Assembly (NCBI RefSeq): GCF_900115675.1
Contig: NZ_FOXI01000014.1
Span: forward strand, 1-50,178
Length of the DNA stretch: 50,178 nucleotides
Source: Halolamina pelagica
Lineage (GTDB): Archaea > Halobacteriota > Halobacteria > Halobacteriales > Haloferacaceae
Reading direction: 5' to 3'
Shown here in pieces: positions 38,731 through 46,110 of this stretch. The notes beneath the pieces were generated by a model. That model saw only the letters and a list, made by a program, of their open reading frames with translations. It had not been told where the DNA came from and searched no databases. Numbering within the stretch: the stretch's first letter is position 1; the number at the start of each line of letters is the position of its first letter. Position numbers and translations under genes: made by a program.

Positions 38731-39392
38731 CCGAAACTCACTCTCTAGACCAAATACGGAGTACCGGCTTCCAGTATACGCCTACCCCCGAGGGGTGCTC
38801 GTGTCCCATCCATCGGGAGGGGCAGCCGGTCACGGCGCCGCTCGGTTTGCGGTTCGCAGAGCGCGTCCATATCGAATCGATCCCGCGCCATGTCGCCGGC
38901 GCGATCTACGAAGCACATCACTCCTATATGGACGATGTCCCCCGGACGAATCTCGTCCATCACGGACTCTGTTACCAAGACCAGCTACTAGGTGCGATTA
39001 CGTGGCGCTATCCGCTGATTCGCTCACTGGAGTACGACGGGACGCGATTCGAGGGCGACGAAATCGTTGAGGCAGCACGGATTTGCATCGGCGTCGATTT
39101 CCCCAATCTCGCCTCTGCCGCCCTCGCCCGGTCGATGGAACGATTCGTGCGTCGGCACGGTCGGCGACGAGGCGTTCGGCTCCTGCTGACGTTCGTGCGA
39201 GCCGACTTCGACGGCTCGATGATCAAAGCGCTCAGAGACAAGGGCTGGCACTGTGCCGGTAAAACGGACCCCGGCCAAGCGGGAAATCGCCCCGATAAGC
39301 AGATCCGAGAGCAGCCAAAGTGGCGGTTTCTCTGCGAAGTTCCAGCTGAGTCCGACCGGGAACAGGCCTCACTCGGGAGGTGGTCCCCGTGA
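38727..39392 (+). CDS. GNAT-fold protein resembling Mom-type DNA-modification enzymes
   Basis: The protein has 221 aa. The central domain (about residues 45-180) reads ERVHIESIPRHVAGAIYEAHHSYMDDVPRTNLVHHGLCYQDQLLGAITWRYPL, then EAARICIGVDFPNLASAALARSMERFVRR, then RLLLTFVRADFDGSMIKALRDKGWHCAG. This matches the order of Mu Mom-like GNAT proteins: a probing strand, 'R.c.....p....S.....' helix, then a late strand and 'y...Gw...G'. Mom proteins hypermodify adenine to protect DNA from restriction. The catalytic residues cannot be confirmed by eye, so a different GNAT activity is possible. An N-terminal GCSCPIHREG motif may bind metal. GTG 38727 overlaps the 43-aa ORF. Confidence 0.5.
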   Translation: MTETHSLDQIRSTGFQYTPTPEGCSCPIHREGQPVTAPLGLRFAERVHIESIPRHVAGAIYEAHHSYMDDVPRTNLVHHGLCYQDQLLGAITWRYPLIRSLEYDGTRFEGDEIVEAARICIGVDFPNLASAALARSMERFVRRHGRRRGVRLLLTFVRADFDGSMIKALRDKGWHCAGKTDPGQAGNRPDKQIREQPKWRFLCEVPAESDREQASLGRWSP

Positions 39393-39931
39393 CCACGAAT
39401 GCCAGTCTCGATGAATTCGTAGCGGAGGCTGATTCGGACAGCCAGACAGATGACGGCCAATCAGTCGTCGACCAGCTTTTGAAACCGGTATCGCCGTCGC
39501 TCGGACTACGGCTCGTCCCGGGCAGGGGTGACCCAATATACCTCCAAAACAGGGGGACCGAACGCTACCTGTTCCGAGATGACCACGATCGATGGTTCAT
39601 CCTCCAGCCCTCAGCCAAGAAATCGGTCGACGACTTCGTTCGCTGGGTGTATCTCCCCGAGGACAAGCCAACCGAGATCGCCCGAACAGCGATGGGGCAA
39701 CAGACGGTTCTCGGCTACAGGTACGTTACGCGGAGCGAGGTCCCCGAGCCGGTGGCGACGACGGTGACAGCGATGTTCGTCAGCGAGCCTTGGCCCGATG
39801 CCACCTACGAGTGTGGATCCTGTAGTAGAGAGTTCGACTCACCGCATAGTCACGCTCGGCATTGCTGGGAAGCACACCCCTGGGTTCCAAATCCTGAGCA
39901 GGTCCGGGTACGGAGAGACGAATCTGAGTAG
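39389..39931 (+). CDS. Protein with a C-terminal C2H2-like zinc finger
   Basis: This 180-aa protein starts at GTG 39389, overlapping the Mom-like gene stop (GTGA). The N-terminal 35 residues are acidic and disordered. A central domain (about 35-140) reads LGLRLVPGRGDPIYLQNRGTERYLFRDDHDRWFILQPSAKKSVDDFVRWVYLPED...TVLGYRYVTRSEVPEPVATTVTAMF. The C-terminus YECGSCSREFDSPHSHARHCWEAHP forms a C2H2-type finger (CxxC plus HxxxH), suggesting DNA binding. I do not know the family. It completes the operon DUF6166/43-aa/Mom-like/finger. An inverted repeat of the TTAACCAAC family stands 37 nt behind its stop. Confidence 0.6.
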   Translation: MTTNASLDEFVAEADSDSQTDDGQSVVDQLLKPVSPSLGLRLVPGRGDPIYLQNRGTERYLFRDDHDRWFILQPSAKKSVDDFVRWVYLPEDKPTEIARTAMGQQTVLGYRYVTRSEVPEPVATTVTAMFVSEPWPDATYECGSCSREFDSPHSHARHCWEAHPWVPNPEQVRVRRDESE

Positions 39932-39968
39932 TTCCGACATCTGATCCGAGCCGCGGACTGGACCTGGA

Positions 39969-40010
39969 TTAACCAACACTCCTCGCCGTTCAGAGACGGG
40001 TGTTGGTTAA
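39969..40010. repeat. TTAACCAAC/GTTGGTTAA inverted repeat, copy 2
   Basis: Arms extend to 11 bp (TTAACCAACAC 39969-39979; GTGTTGGTTAA 40000-40010). An inner CCGT/ACGG pair lies in the spacer. It sits 37 nt behind the stop at 39931 and 10 nt before leader element 13. Confidence 0.8.
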
Positions 40011-40016
40011 CGTGGT

Positions 40017-40044
40017 GTTGTTTTTGCGCCCGGGAGAAGGGCGC
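40017..40044 (+). promoter_or_regulatory. Leader element 13, in front of the DUF932-like gene
   Basis: TGTTTTT is followed by the perfect hairpin GCGCCC-GGGAGAA-GGGCGC (40026-40044). An in-frame ATG at 40058 and ATG 40103 follow. Confidence 0.65.
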
Positions 40045-40102
40045 AGGGCGCGAGACGATGCAGTCGCACGTCGACGAGGATTCCTCAAGTGAGGTGACTG
40101 AG

Positions 40103-41263
40103 ATGAGAGATCCAAAGTCCAGAACCATCTTCGCTGGCGTCGATGGGCGTACCGACACCGAACTACCAGAGTGGTACCGAGAGCGACACGGGGATGCAGA
40201 CCCTGTGACCTTCGCCGAGGCGATTCGCGATCTTCCGCAGGCCGTCGAGACGACCGTGGCGTACCAGAATCCGTACACCGACGAGTGGGTCGAAACGGAG
40301 CGGTTCAACGCGCTCGTCGAGCCGAGTCGAGCTCGGGGGCAGGTTCGAGATGAGGACGCAGAGACGGACCCATTGTTCCATATCCCGACTGACTCGTACT
40401 CGATCATCAACCCTGTCGACGTGTACGGGCCGCTGGAGGAGGTCCTCCGCGAGGAGACCATCGACGGGGCGCCGCTGGGTGACGTGATGTTCGGCGAGAT
40501 CCGGCGCTACCGGGGCGGCGGCGAGGTCCATATGGACATCATGTTCGATGGCCTCGAGGTGCGTCTTCCCGGTCGGTCGGACCCGATCACGATGGGCGTC
40601 ACGTCGGGCTACGACTTCTTCGGCGAGCACGCCGTCTACGTGGAGGGGTTCGCCCAGGACGGCTACTGCTCGAACACGATGCGCTCGCTCACCGACAAGG
40701 AGGTCATCAAACACGTCGGCGACGTGCGGAACTTCCGGACCTGGTGGGAGGAACTCCTCGCACAGGTCGAACTCGTCGCCGACGACCTCTTCGGGTTCAT
40801 CCGAGATGCTCAGGACATCGACCTCGACTTCTCGGAGCTCCCGTTCACCGTCACGGAGTTCTACACCCTGCTGGGCTTCCCGGACTACCTGGCCGAGCGT
40901 GCCGCCGGCGATGCAGAAGCCAATACGGCGTCCCCCTTCGAGATCGATATGTGGACGCTGCATTCCGGCGCGACGTACGCCCTCACCCACTTCTTCCAAG
41001 GGAAAGAGGGGGCATCCCTCGATCAGTACGTCCGCATCGCCAACGACATTCTGTTCAACCCGGAAGGCACGATCGAGCGCGTCGAGCAGGCCTACGAGCA
41101 GCAGCTAGAGGCGGACGGGGACGATGGGTCACAGGCCTCGCTGGCCGGCGAACGAGCGCTGGCGAGCATCGAGCGCGTCAGCGACGACCTGCAGGAGAAA
41201 GTCGAGCAGTTCGAAGAACGCGAGGACGCGCTGCGTGAGCGGTTCCAAGAGGCGATGGGCTAA
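40103..41263 (+). CDS. DUF932-like plasmid protein
   Basis: This 386-aa protein begins MRDPKSRTIFAGVDGRT. The core (about residues 95-330) has the layout of phage/plasmid DUF932 proteins: SYSIINPVDVYGPLEEVLREE, FGEIRRYRGGGEVHMDIMFDGLEV, GVTSGYDFFGEHAVYVEGFAQDGYCSNTMRSLTDKEVIKHVGDV (the R..C.N and H region of the family) and TLHSGATYALTHFFQGKEG. The C-terminus is a coiled coil (ASIERVSDDLQEKVEQFEEREDALRERFQEA). DUF932 proteins are widespread on conjugative plasmids and phages; the function is unknown. ATG 40058 would add 15 residues, but it coincides with leader sequence; ATG 40103 is preferred with moderate certainty. It is one of the best-conserved plasmid genes of haloarchaea. Confidence 0.6.
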   Translation: MRDPKSRTIFAGVDGRTDTELPEWYRERHGDADPVTFAEAIRDLPQAVETTVAYQNPYTDEWVETERFNALVEPSRARGQVRDEDAETDPLFHIPTDSYSIINPVDVYGPLEEVLREETIDGAPLGDVMFGEIRRYRGGGEVHMDIMFDGLEVRLPGRSDPITMGVTSGYDFFGEHAVYVEGFAQDGYCSNTMRSLTDKEVIKHVGDVRNFRTWWEELLAQVELVADDLFGFIRDAQDIDLDFSELPFTVTEFYTLLGFPDYLAERAAGDAEANTASPFEIDMWTLHSGATYALTHFFQGKEGASLDQYVRIANDILFNPEGTIERVEQAYEQQLEADGDDGSQASLAGERALASIERVSDDLQEKVEQFEEREDALRERFQEAMG

Positions 41264-41360
41264 GAGCAGTCGGAGAGAAAATTCGCCAGGCGTGCTCCCG
41301 TTCTAGCGGCTGGAATCCACTGCTGACAGTATTAAGTGAGTAGGGGCGTACCCAGAGACC

Positions 41361-41672
41361 ATGTCTATTGAGCATAATCCGACTCTCGACGCGCGAGAGC
41401 CACAGCAGGGGGATATAGAGACTTTTGAAGAGTTGGAGTCTGGTGACTCGGTCAAATTCTTTGAATGGCCCGTCGAGCCGTTGACCGTGATCGGCTGGGA
41501 AGAAGACGATAATGTCGGGAAGCGAGTACGAGTTGAAGCAGAAGGCGGCGAGTCGTTTCTCTACCAGGTAGACGGCCACCTCTGGCATTACGTCCCTGAG
41601 GACGAGTTCGCCGGCGAGAATAACCCATACCCTGTTCAGAACCTCGTTTTGCTCGAATCCTCGGAAGCCTGA
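41361..41672 (+). CDS. Uncharacterised 103-aa beta-rich protein
   Basis: It begins MSIEHNPTLDAREPQQGDIETFEELESGDSVKFFEWPVEPLTVIGWEEDD. It reads as a small beta barrel (VKFFEWP, LTVIGWEE, KRVRVEAEGGESFLYQVDGHLWHYVPEDEF), with no catalytic or metal motif. It is acidic and soluble. It has an ordinary promoter: AGTATTAAGTGAG (about 41327-41340) puts an AT-rich box roughly 27-30 nt before the ATG, suiting a leaderless transcript. It has no leader hairpin, unlike both neighbours. The family is unknown. Confidence 0.6.
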   Translation: MSIEHNPTLDAREPQQGDIETFEELESGDSVKFFEWPVEPLTVIGWEEDDNVGKRVRVEAEGGESFLYQVDGHLWHYVPEDEFAGENNPYPVQNLVLLESSEA

Positions 41673-41710
41673 TTGGGCTTCGAGACAGCGCGAATCCTGT
41701 CGTGAAGGCC

Positions 41711-41745
41711 TCTATTTTGGTGGTCCCATTCGCAGTGGGTGCACC
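41711..41745 (+). promoter_or_regulatory. Leader element 14 (divergent form), upstream of the gene at 41812
   Basis: CTATTTT is followed by two nested pairs: GGTG/CACC (41719-41722/41742-41745) and CCCA/TGGG (41725-41728/41736-41739). GTGGGTGC is near the loop end. The ATG is 67 nt downstream. This is a weaker match. Confidence 0.4.
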
Positions 41746-41811
41746 TTCCCAAGATCTACTGCTTCAATTCTCTGCTGTTGCTCGTGCCCTCGAAAGGTGG
41801 AGGCATCCGTT

Positions 41812-42033
41812 ATGGGTACTTCTACAGACGACTCAGAGGCGTCAGACGAATTTCCGCCTGAAAAGCGGCTTGAAGCACCGAACACGCGCCTGATCAAGGC
41901 AGGGATCGCGACGATTCCGGATATGGAAACCCTCCAGGAGTGCGTTGCCTACGAGAACGCCCACCAGAATCGAACGCAGATTCTGCGCCGGCTCAAGTGG
42001 AAGGCCGAAGAGCTGCGTGAGGGCGAAGAGTAA
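41812..42033 (+). CDS. Small acidic helical protein, function unknown
   Basis: This 73-aa protein begins MGTSTDDSEASDEFPPEKRLEAPNTRLIKAGIATIPDMETLQECVAYENAHQNRTQILRRLKWKAEELR. The part after residue 20 looks like a compact three-helix domain (RLIKAGIATI, METLQECVAYENAHQ, RTQILRRLKWKAEEL). A single Cys is present. GTG 41797 is an in-frame alternative start. Similar short proteins appear on haloarchaeal plasmids, sometimes near regulators; I know no function. A copy of the TTAACCAAC inverted repeat lies 9 nt behind the stop. Confidence 0.55.
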   Translation: MGTSTDDSEASDEFPPEKRLEAPNTRLIKAGIATIPDMETLQECVAYENAHQNRTQILRRLKWKAEELREGEE

Positions 42034-42042
42034 GCTCTGTTC

Positions 42043-42084
42043 TTAACCAACATATTCCGCGTTATTTCTCCTCTCGTTGGTTAA
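42043..42084. repeat. TTAACCAAC/GTTGGTTAA inverted repeat, copy 3
   Basis: Arms are at 42043-42051 and 42076-42084 with a 24-nt spacer. It lies 9 nt behind the stop at 42033. Its right flank CGTTGGTTAACAG is identical to copy 1. Confidence 0.8.
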
Positions 42085-42142
42085 CAGACTGTGCCAGCAC
42101 CGGTGGTACCTTAGTAATTAGACGTCAATTCTGGGGAGCAAC

Positions 42143-42167
42143 CGGTAGGAGGAATGCCTCCTAGCCG
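42143..42167. promoter_or_regulatory. Hairpin upstream of the second histidine kinase
   Basis: CCGG and AGGAGG pair with CCTCCT and CCGG around AATG. It is a compact perfect-core hairpin about 80 nt before ATG 42249. An AT-rich GTTATTTGA (about 42211-42219) gives the likely TATA box. Confidence 0.45.
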
Positions 42168-42248
42168 GAACAAGGTCAGTCATTCCTCTGTTGGACCACT
42201 CTTCCAAACCGTTATTTGACATCCCGAGAACAACCCTGTATCTGGATA

Positions 42249-43919
42249 ATGGATCCTCTCCTTCTAGGTCACGTCATAATTTTCGCACTATCTGCGATTG
42301 CCTGCGTGGCGACTATTCCACAAGCACGGAAGATACAGCATCCGGAGACACGTGAAGGACTGATCGTCTTCCTCGGTTCCGTTGCTCTGTGGTCTGGAGG
42401 GTACATTGGCTATCTTCTCGCACCGACACGTGCGGGGAAACTCGCTTTCTATATATTTGGCTTCACCTTTGCGTTCGTCGCCGTTGGGGCCTGGCTCTAC
42501 TTCTGTGCTGCATATACCGGCCGGCCACCTCGACACGCCCCATTCCGAAACCTCATACTCGGAACGTTCCTCTTTTTCACTGCTCTCAAAGTCACGAATC
42601 CACTCCACAATCTCTACTTTACGACGGAATGGGTCACAGAACCATTCCCGCACCTCGTGATCCATCACGAACTGCTCTACTGGATCGTCTTGGGGCTATC
42701 ATATGCCGCCATCGCTGTCGGATTCTTTGTATTGATGGAGCGGTTCCATCATACTGGCAGTGACAGCCGTCCGCTCGTCGTGCTCGTTGGACTCTCAGGC
42801 CTCCCAGCTGTTGCAACGATTATTGGCGGTCAGGTCGACTGGCTGCTCCTATTAATGTATGAGCCACCTGGCGTCGCCCTCTTCGCCGTTGGAACGCTCT
42901 TCTTCTACAGACAGCGGTTTGAGGCAATCCGATTAACCGGAGAGTCAGATAAACCCGCAATCTTCCTCGACCAAGAAACCCGAATCCAGGATTATAATCA
43001 AGCGGCTCGCAAGCTCTTCCCAGCCCTTGAGGATTCGTTTGGCGAACCGCTTGAAGCTGTGAATACAGCACTCGCGGAGCATCTCACCAAGCAAGATATC
43101 CTGGCAATAACGCAGGATGGTGATACCCGGTATTACGATGTGTCGAGCACACCTTTCTTAGCAGGTGAGGTAACGACCGGGCAACTAGTGACGGTTACCG
43201 ACGTAACTGAACGCGAGTCATATCGACAGCGGCTCGAAGAGAAAACCGAACAACTCGAGGCTCTAAATCGCGTGGTTCGGCACGACATCCGGAACGATAT
43301 GACCGTGATTCTCGGATGGGCCGAGATCCTCAAAGACCATATCGATGAAGATGGGGAAGACGCTCTGGACCGAGTGTTACAGAAGTCCCAGCACGTAATT
43401 CAGTTCACAGAGGTCGCACGTGAGTTCGTTGAATCGCTCTCGGAAGAAGGAACAGCTGAATTAGAAGAAATCCACCTTCAGCCACTTCTTGACGCTGAGC
43501 TCGCTGCAGTACGTGATTCGTTCCCGAATGCGCAGTTTCACGTATCGGGTGAACTCTGCGACGTGTCGGTACAGGCAAACGAGATGCTCTCTTCGGTTTT
43601 CCGGAATATCCTCGAGAATGCGGTCCGACACAACGACAAAGAGACCCCTGAGATTACCGTCTCCTGTGAAGAGAACTCAGAGACTGTCCGGTACCGGATT
43701 GCAGATAATGGACCTGGCATTCCTGACCAACAGAAAGAACAAATCTTCGGTAAAGGGGAGAAAGGATTGGACAGTCCAGGATCGGGGATTGGTCTATATC
43801 TCGTCCATCTCCTGACGGACCAATTCGGTGGTGACGTGTGGGTCGAGGACAACGACCCAACTGGTTCAGTCTTCGTCGTCGAACTGCCTATCCATAAACC
43901 GTCGAACAAGACGTCTTAG
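42249..43919 (+). CDS. Membrane histidine kinase: 7TM sensor, PAS, HisKA, HATPase
   Basis: The protein has 556 aa. Seven hydrophobic helices lie in residues 1-215 (LLGHVIIFALSAIACVATI, GLIVFLGSVALWSGGYIGYLL, FYIFGFTFAFVAVGAWLYFCAAYTGR, and others), the 7TM histidine-kinase sensor. PAS follows (about 225-320: PAIFLDQETRIQDYNQAARKLFP), and HisKA with the phospho-His in LNRVVRHDIRNDMTVI (about 340). HATPase shows FRNILENAVRHN, ADNGPGIPDQQKEQIF and GSGIGLYLVHLLTDQFGG. No response regulator lies nearby. The start ATG 42249 is placed about 30 nt behind a TATA-like GTTATTTGA. It is related in plan to the kinase at 34842-37130 but lacks GAF. A palindrome TACTGAATTTCAGTA at 43919-43933 directly behind the stop may act in termination or regulation. 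Confidence 0.9.
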   Translation: MDPLLLGHVIIFALSAIACVATIPQARKIQHPETREGLIVFLGSVALWSGGYIGYLLAPTRAGKLAFYIFGFTFAFVAVGAWLYFCAAYTGRPPRHAPFRNLILGTFLFFTALKVTNPLHNLYFTTEWVTEPFPHLVIHHELLYWIVLGLSYAAIAVGFFVLMERFHHTGSDSRPLVVLVGLSGLPAVATIIGGQVDWLLLLMYEPPGVALFAVGTLFFYRQRFEAIRLTGESDKPAIFLDQETRIQDYNQAARKLFPALEDSFGEPLEAVNTALAEHLTKQDILAITQDGDTRYYDVSSTPFLAGEVTTGQLVTVTDVTERESYRQRLEEKTEQLEALNRVVRHDIRNDMTVILGWAEILKDHIDEDGEDALDRVLQKSQHVIQFTEVAREFVESLSEEGTAELEEIHLQPLLDAELAAVRDSFPNAQFHVSGELCDVSVQANEMLSSVFRNILENAVRHNDKETPEITVSCEENSETVRYRIADNGPGIPDQQKEQIFGKGEKGLDSPGSGIGLYLVHLLTDQFGGDVWVEDNDPTGSVFVVELPIHKPSNKTS

Positions 43920-43933
43920 TACTGAATTTCAGT
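43919..43933. promoter_or_regulatory. Palindrome behind the second histidine kinase gene
   Basis: TACTGAA and TTCAGTA flank one central base, immediately after the stop codon. The symmetry is near perfect; the role is unknown. Confidence 0.4.
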
Positions 43934-44101
43934 ATATCCTAGTCGGCGAGCCGTCGCTTCCAAAAAGTGGGGGTGGCTGCCATACGACTCGCGAGGATCG
44001 CCCCTTGAGTCGCCGTTCCGATCAATATCCGGAATGAGTGAGTGCGGACATTCAAATACCGAGTCGGGACCAAACTGAGTGACTCAATCCCCTCAGAAAT
44101 C

Positions 44102-45319
44102 ATGGGCAAGAAGCTGTACTCAGACGATGAACTCCTCAATCGGCTCCAGAAGTTCGCTGAGGAACTCGGTCGTCCCCCGTCGCAGAGTGAGATGGACGAT
44201 TCGGGGCCTCATGCTTCGAAGACGTACGGGAATCGGTTCGAGTCGTGGAATAACGCACTCGAGGCAGCCGGACTTCAAACCGGAACGAACGATCCAAACG
44301 GACGACCACTGACCCCCGAAGAGGATCTTCTCGCAGATCTCAAATCGGTTGCTGACATTGTAGGGGGAACTCCGTCAGAGCGCGAATACGGTGTTCATGG
44401 AGAGTATTCGGTGAAGACATACTGCAAGCGATTTGGAGGGTGGAATTCAGCACTACGAGCGACCGGTTTTGAACCGAACGTCGAAATGAACCTCTCCGAA
44501 GAGACACTCACTACTGCCTTACAGGGGTTCGCTGAAACTCTAGGTCGGCCGCCCACAACAGATGAGATGGACCGGAGTGGCCCCTACACCTCGGATTCGT
44601 ACAAGCGAGCGTTTGGAACCTGGAATCGTGCTCTTCGACAGGCTGGGTTGGAAGTCCACTCCGTGTGGAATGTGAGCGAAGAGGATCTAATATCCGAACT
44701 CAACAGTCTCGCCGAAGAGCTAGGCCATGTCCCTCGGAAGGATGAGATGCGGAACCAAGGGAAATGGAGTGGAGCAGTCTATCAGGAGCGATTCGGTTCA
44801 TGGAATGAAGCTCTCCGAGCTGCCGGCTTCGAGCCGAATGAGCGGTGGCGAATCTCACGGGAGGAGTTATTAGCCGAACTGCGGGCAGTCGCGGATGATC
44901 TGGGCCACCCACCGACAACGACGGAAATGAACGAACACGGAAAGTTCACCATCGATCCGTATCAGCGTGAATTCGGAACTTGGCGAACGGCCCTTCAAGC
45001 GGCCGACCCGGACTATCTAGAAAACTACCGTCAGTCAGATACTGAGACAGTTCCGTTTGGCTCGAACTGGCCACAGATTCGTGAGGAGATCATCACCCGT
45101 GACAACGAGTCCTGTCTGCGCTGCGGTATGGGCCGCGAAGCTCACCGCGAGAAGTTCGGACGTGATCTCCCTGTTCACCACCGAATTCCTCGACGCCGGT
45201 TCTACAACGACCCAGACCAGTCGGTCGATGATGCAGATGTACCGAGTAACCTGCTGACTCTCTGTATCCCGTGCCATCGCCGCCTCGAACGGCTGCCAGT
45301 CCAACCAGTAGTTGACTAA
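44102..45319 (+). CDS. HNH endonuclease with five homing-endonuclease-associated repeats
   Basis: The protein has 405 aa. Residues 1-320 hold five repeats of about 60 residues, each reading LxxLxxxAEELGRPPSxxEMDxxGxxSxxTYxxRFGSWNxALxAAGFEP with variations. These are the Trp-containing DNA-contact repeats associated with homing endonucleases. The C-terminal 90 residues are an HNH nuclease: DNESCLRCGMGREAHREKFG, then LPVHHRIPRRRFY (HH), then NLLTLCIPCHRRLE, with CxxC pairs for structural zinc. It should cut double-stranded DNA, the repeats giving a long recognition site. It may be a selfish element or a defence nuclease. ATG 44102 follows an AT-rich box (ATTCAAATACC, about 44051-44061). The gene is free-standing, with no host intron or intein. 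Confidence 0.85.
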   Translation: MGKKLYSDDELLNRLQKFAEELGRPPSQSEMDDSGPHASKTYGNRFESWNNALEAAGLQTGTNDPNGRPLTPEEDLLADLKSVADIVGGTPSEREYGVHGEYSVKTYCKRFGGWNSALRATGFEPNVEMNLSEETLTTALQGFAETLGRPPTTDEMDRSGPYTSDSYKRAFGTWNRALRQAGLEVHSVWNVSEEDLISELNSLAEELGHVPRKDEMRNQGKWSGAVYQERFGSWNEALRAAGFEPNERWRISREELLAELRAVADDLGHPPTTTEMNEHGKFTIDPYQREFGTWRTALQAADPDYLENYRQSDTETVPFGSNWPQIREEIITRDNESCLRCGMGREAHREKFGRDLPVHHRIPRRRFYNDPDQSVDDADVPSNLLTLCIPCHRRLERLPVQPVVD

Positions 45320-45399
45320 CAAGCGAAGTCCTACGTTCAGCACAAAGATATCTGCCGGCGAGCAGAGCGTCCACCTGCCGCCGGCGTGATTTCGCGACC

Positions 45400-45430
45400 T
45401 GTTTTTCGTGCCCCCCGAAAGGGCGAGGGC
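45400..45430 (+). promoter_or_regulatory. Leader element 15, in front of the gene at 45461
   Basis: TGTTTTTCGT is followed by GCCC-CCCGAAAGGGCGA-GGGC (45410-45430), or an inner CCC/GGG pair around CGAAA. It ends 30 nt before GTG 45461. Confidence 0.55.
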
Positions 45431-45460
45431 TCCTTCGAAAGCTCTTAGAGGTGACTTCCA

Positions 45461-45808
45461 GTGAGTCAACAACAGCGTCCTGACAACGTCTCGATCGACG
45501 AGATCCCGGTCGATATCGACAACACGCAATCAGCGGAGGTCGATTCCGCCGACGTCCCCGACGAAATCGAATACATCACCCGTGGGCTCGCCGGTGAGCA
45601 GCCGCCGACGAATCCGCTGGTCGTGCTGAAAGCGGCCCGGTGGTGGTACATTCACGGCAAGGGCGGCACGGATCCCGCCTTCCAGTGGGCCATCGAGTGG
45701 GCGCGTCACCTTGCGACCGACACGCCTAGCGATGTCGAGCGGTTCGAAGAGTTTCTCGAGTATCTCGTCACGGTCGGCTTCGCTGAGGAGCGATCAACGC
45801 TTCGCTAA
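45461..45808 (+). CDS. Uncharacterised acidic 115-aa plasmid protein
   Basis: It starts at GTG 45461 with VSQQQRPDNVSIDEIPVDID. The first 45 residues are acidic and probably disordered. A helical domain follows (NPLVVLKAARWWYIHGKGGTDPAFQWAIEWARHLATDTPSDVERFEEFLEYLVTVGFAEE), rich in Trp. There is no metal or catalytic motif. The W/Y-rich helix pair could be a protein-binding surface. It faces a small zinc-ribbon gene on the other strand, the stop codons touching. The family is not known to me. Confidence 0.55.
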   Translation: MSQQQRPDNVSIDEIPVDIDNTQSAEVDSADVPDEIEYITRGLAGEQPPTNPLVVLKAARWWYIHGKGGTDPAFQWAIEWARHLATDTPSDVERFEEFLEYLVTVGFAEERSTLR

Positions 45809-45988
45809 TCAGATTTCGTAGCACACGACATCTTCGGCACCGCAAGTTGGACACTCATCAGCATCCTCTGTGAGTGTCTCTCCACAGTGCCGGCACTCCC
45901 ACACCGTCGACGACTTCCCCTCGACGGCTTTGCGGAGTGTGTCAGTATCCCCATCCGAGCGAAATGTGGTTTCCTCGGTTGTTAACAC
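45809..45988 (-). CDS. 59-aa zinc-ribbon protein
   Basis: The minus strand encodes a short protein starting at GTG 45988 (VLTTEETTFRSDGDTDTLRKAVEG) and ending with a clear rubredoxin-like zinc ribbon, WECRHCGETLTEDADECPTCGAEDVVCYEI. Two CxxC knuckles are 14 residues apart. A TATA-like GTTTAAGTAG on the minus strand (about 46008-46017) is centred 25 nt before the start, giving a leaderless promoter and supporting the start. It is divergent from the ArdC-like gene and convergent with the 115-aa gene, the stops being adjacent. The function is unknown; such small ribbons often act as adaptors in haloarchaea. Confidence 0.7.
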   Translation of the reverse strand: MLTTEETTFRSDGDTDTLRKAVEGKSSTVWECRHCGETLTEDADECPTCGAEDVVCYEI

Positions 45989-46033
45989 TATCCTCTAACT
46001 CCCACCCCTACTTAAACAATATACACAGGGAGC

Positions 46034-46065
46034 TGTTTCTGCTGCGCCTCTGAGGGGTGCGGCGC
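46034..46065 (+). promoter_or_regulatory. Leader element 16, in front of the ArdC-like gene
   Basis: TGTTTCT is followed by GCGCC-TCTGAGGGGTGC-GGCGC (46044-46065). It lies in a divergent spacer, so it is not a terminator. The ATG is at 46111. Confidence 0.65.
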
Positions 46066-46110
46066 GGTCTGAACAGACGCAGTCGCCGTGAACTCGATTC
46101 GGTGAACACA

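Noticed and set aside
40163-40999. 278-aa minus-strand frame opposite the DUF932-like gene
   Set aside because: Shadow frame; the plus-strand gene has family motifs and a leader element.
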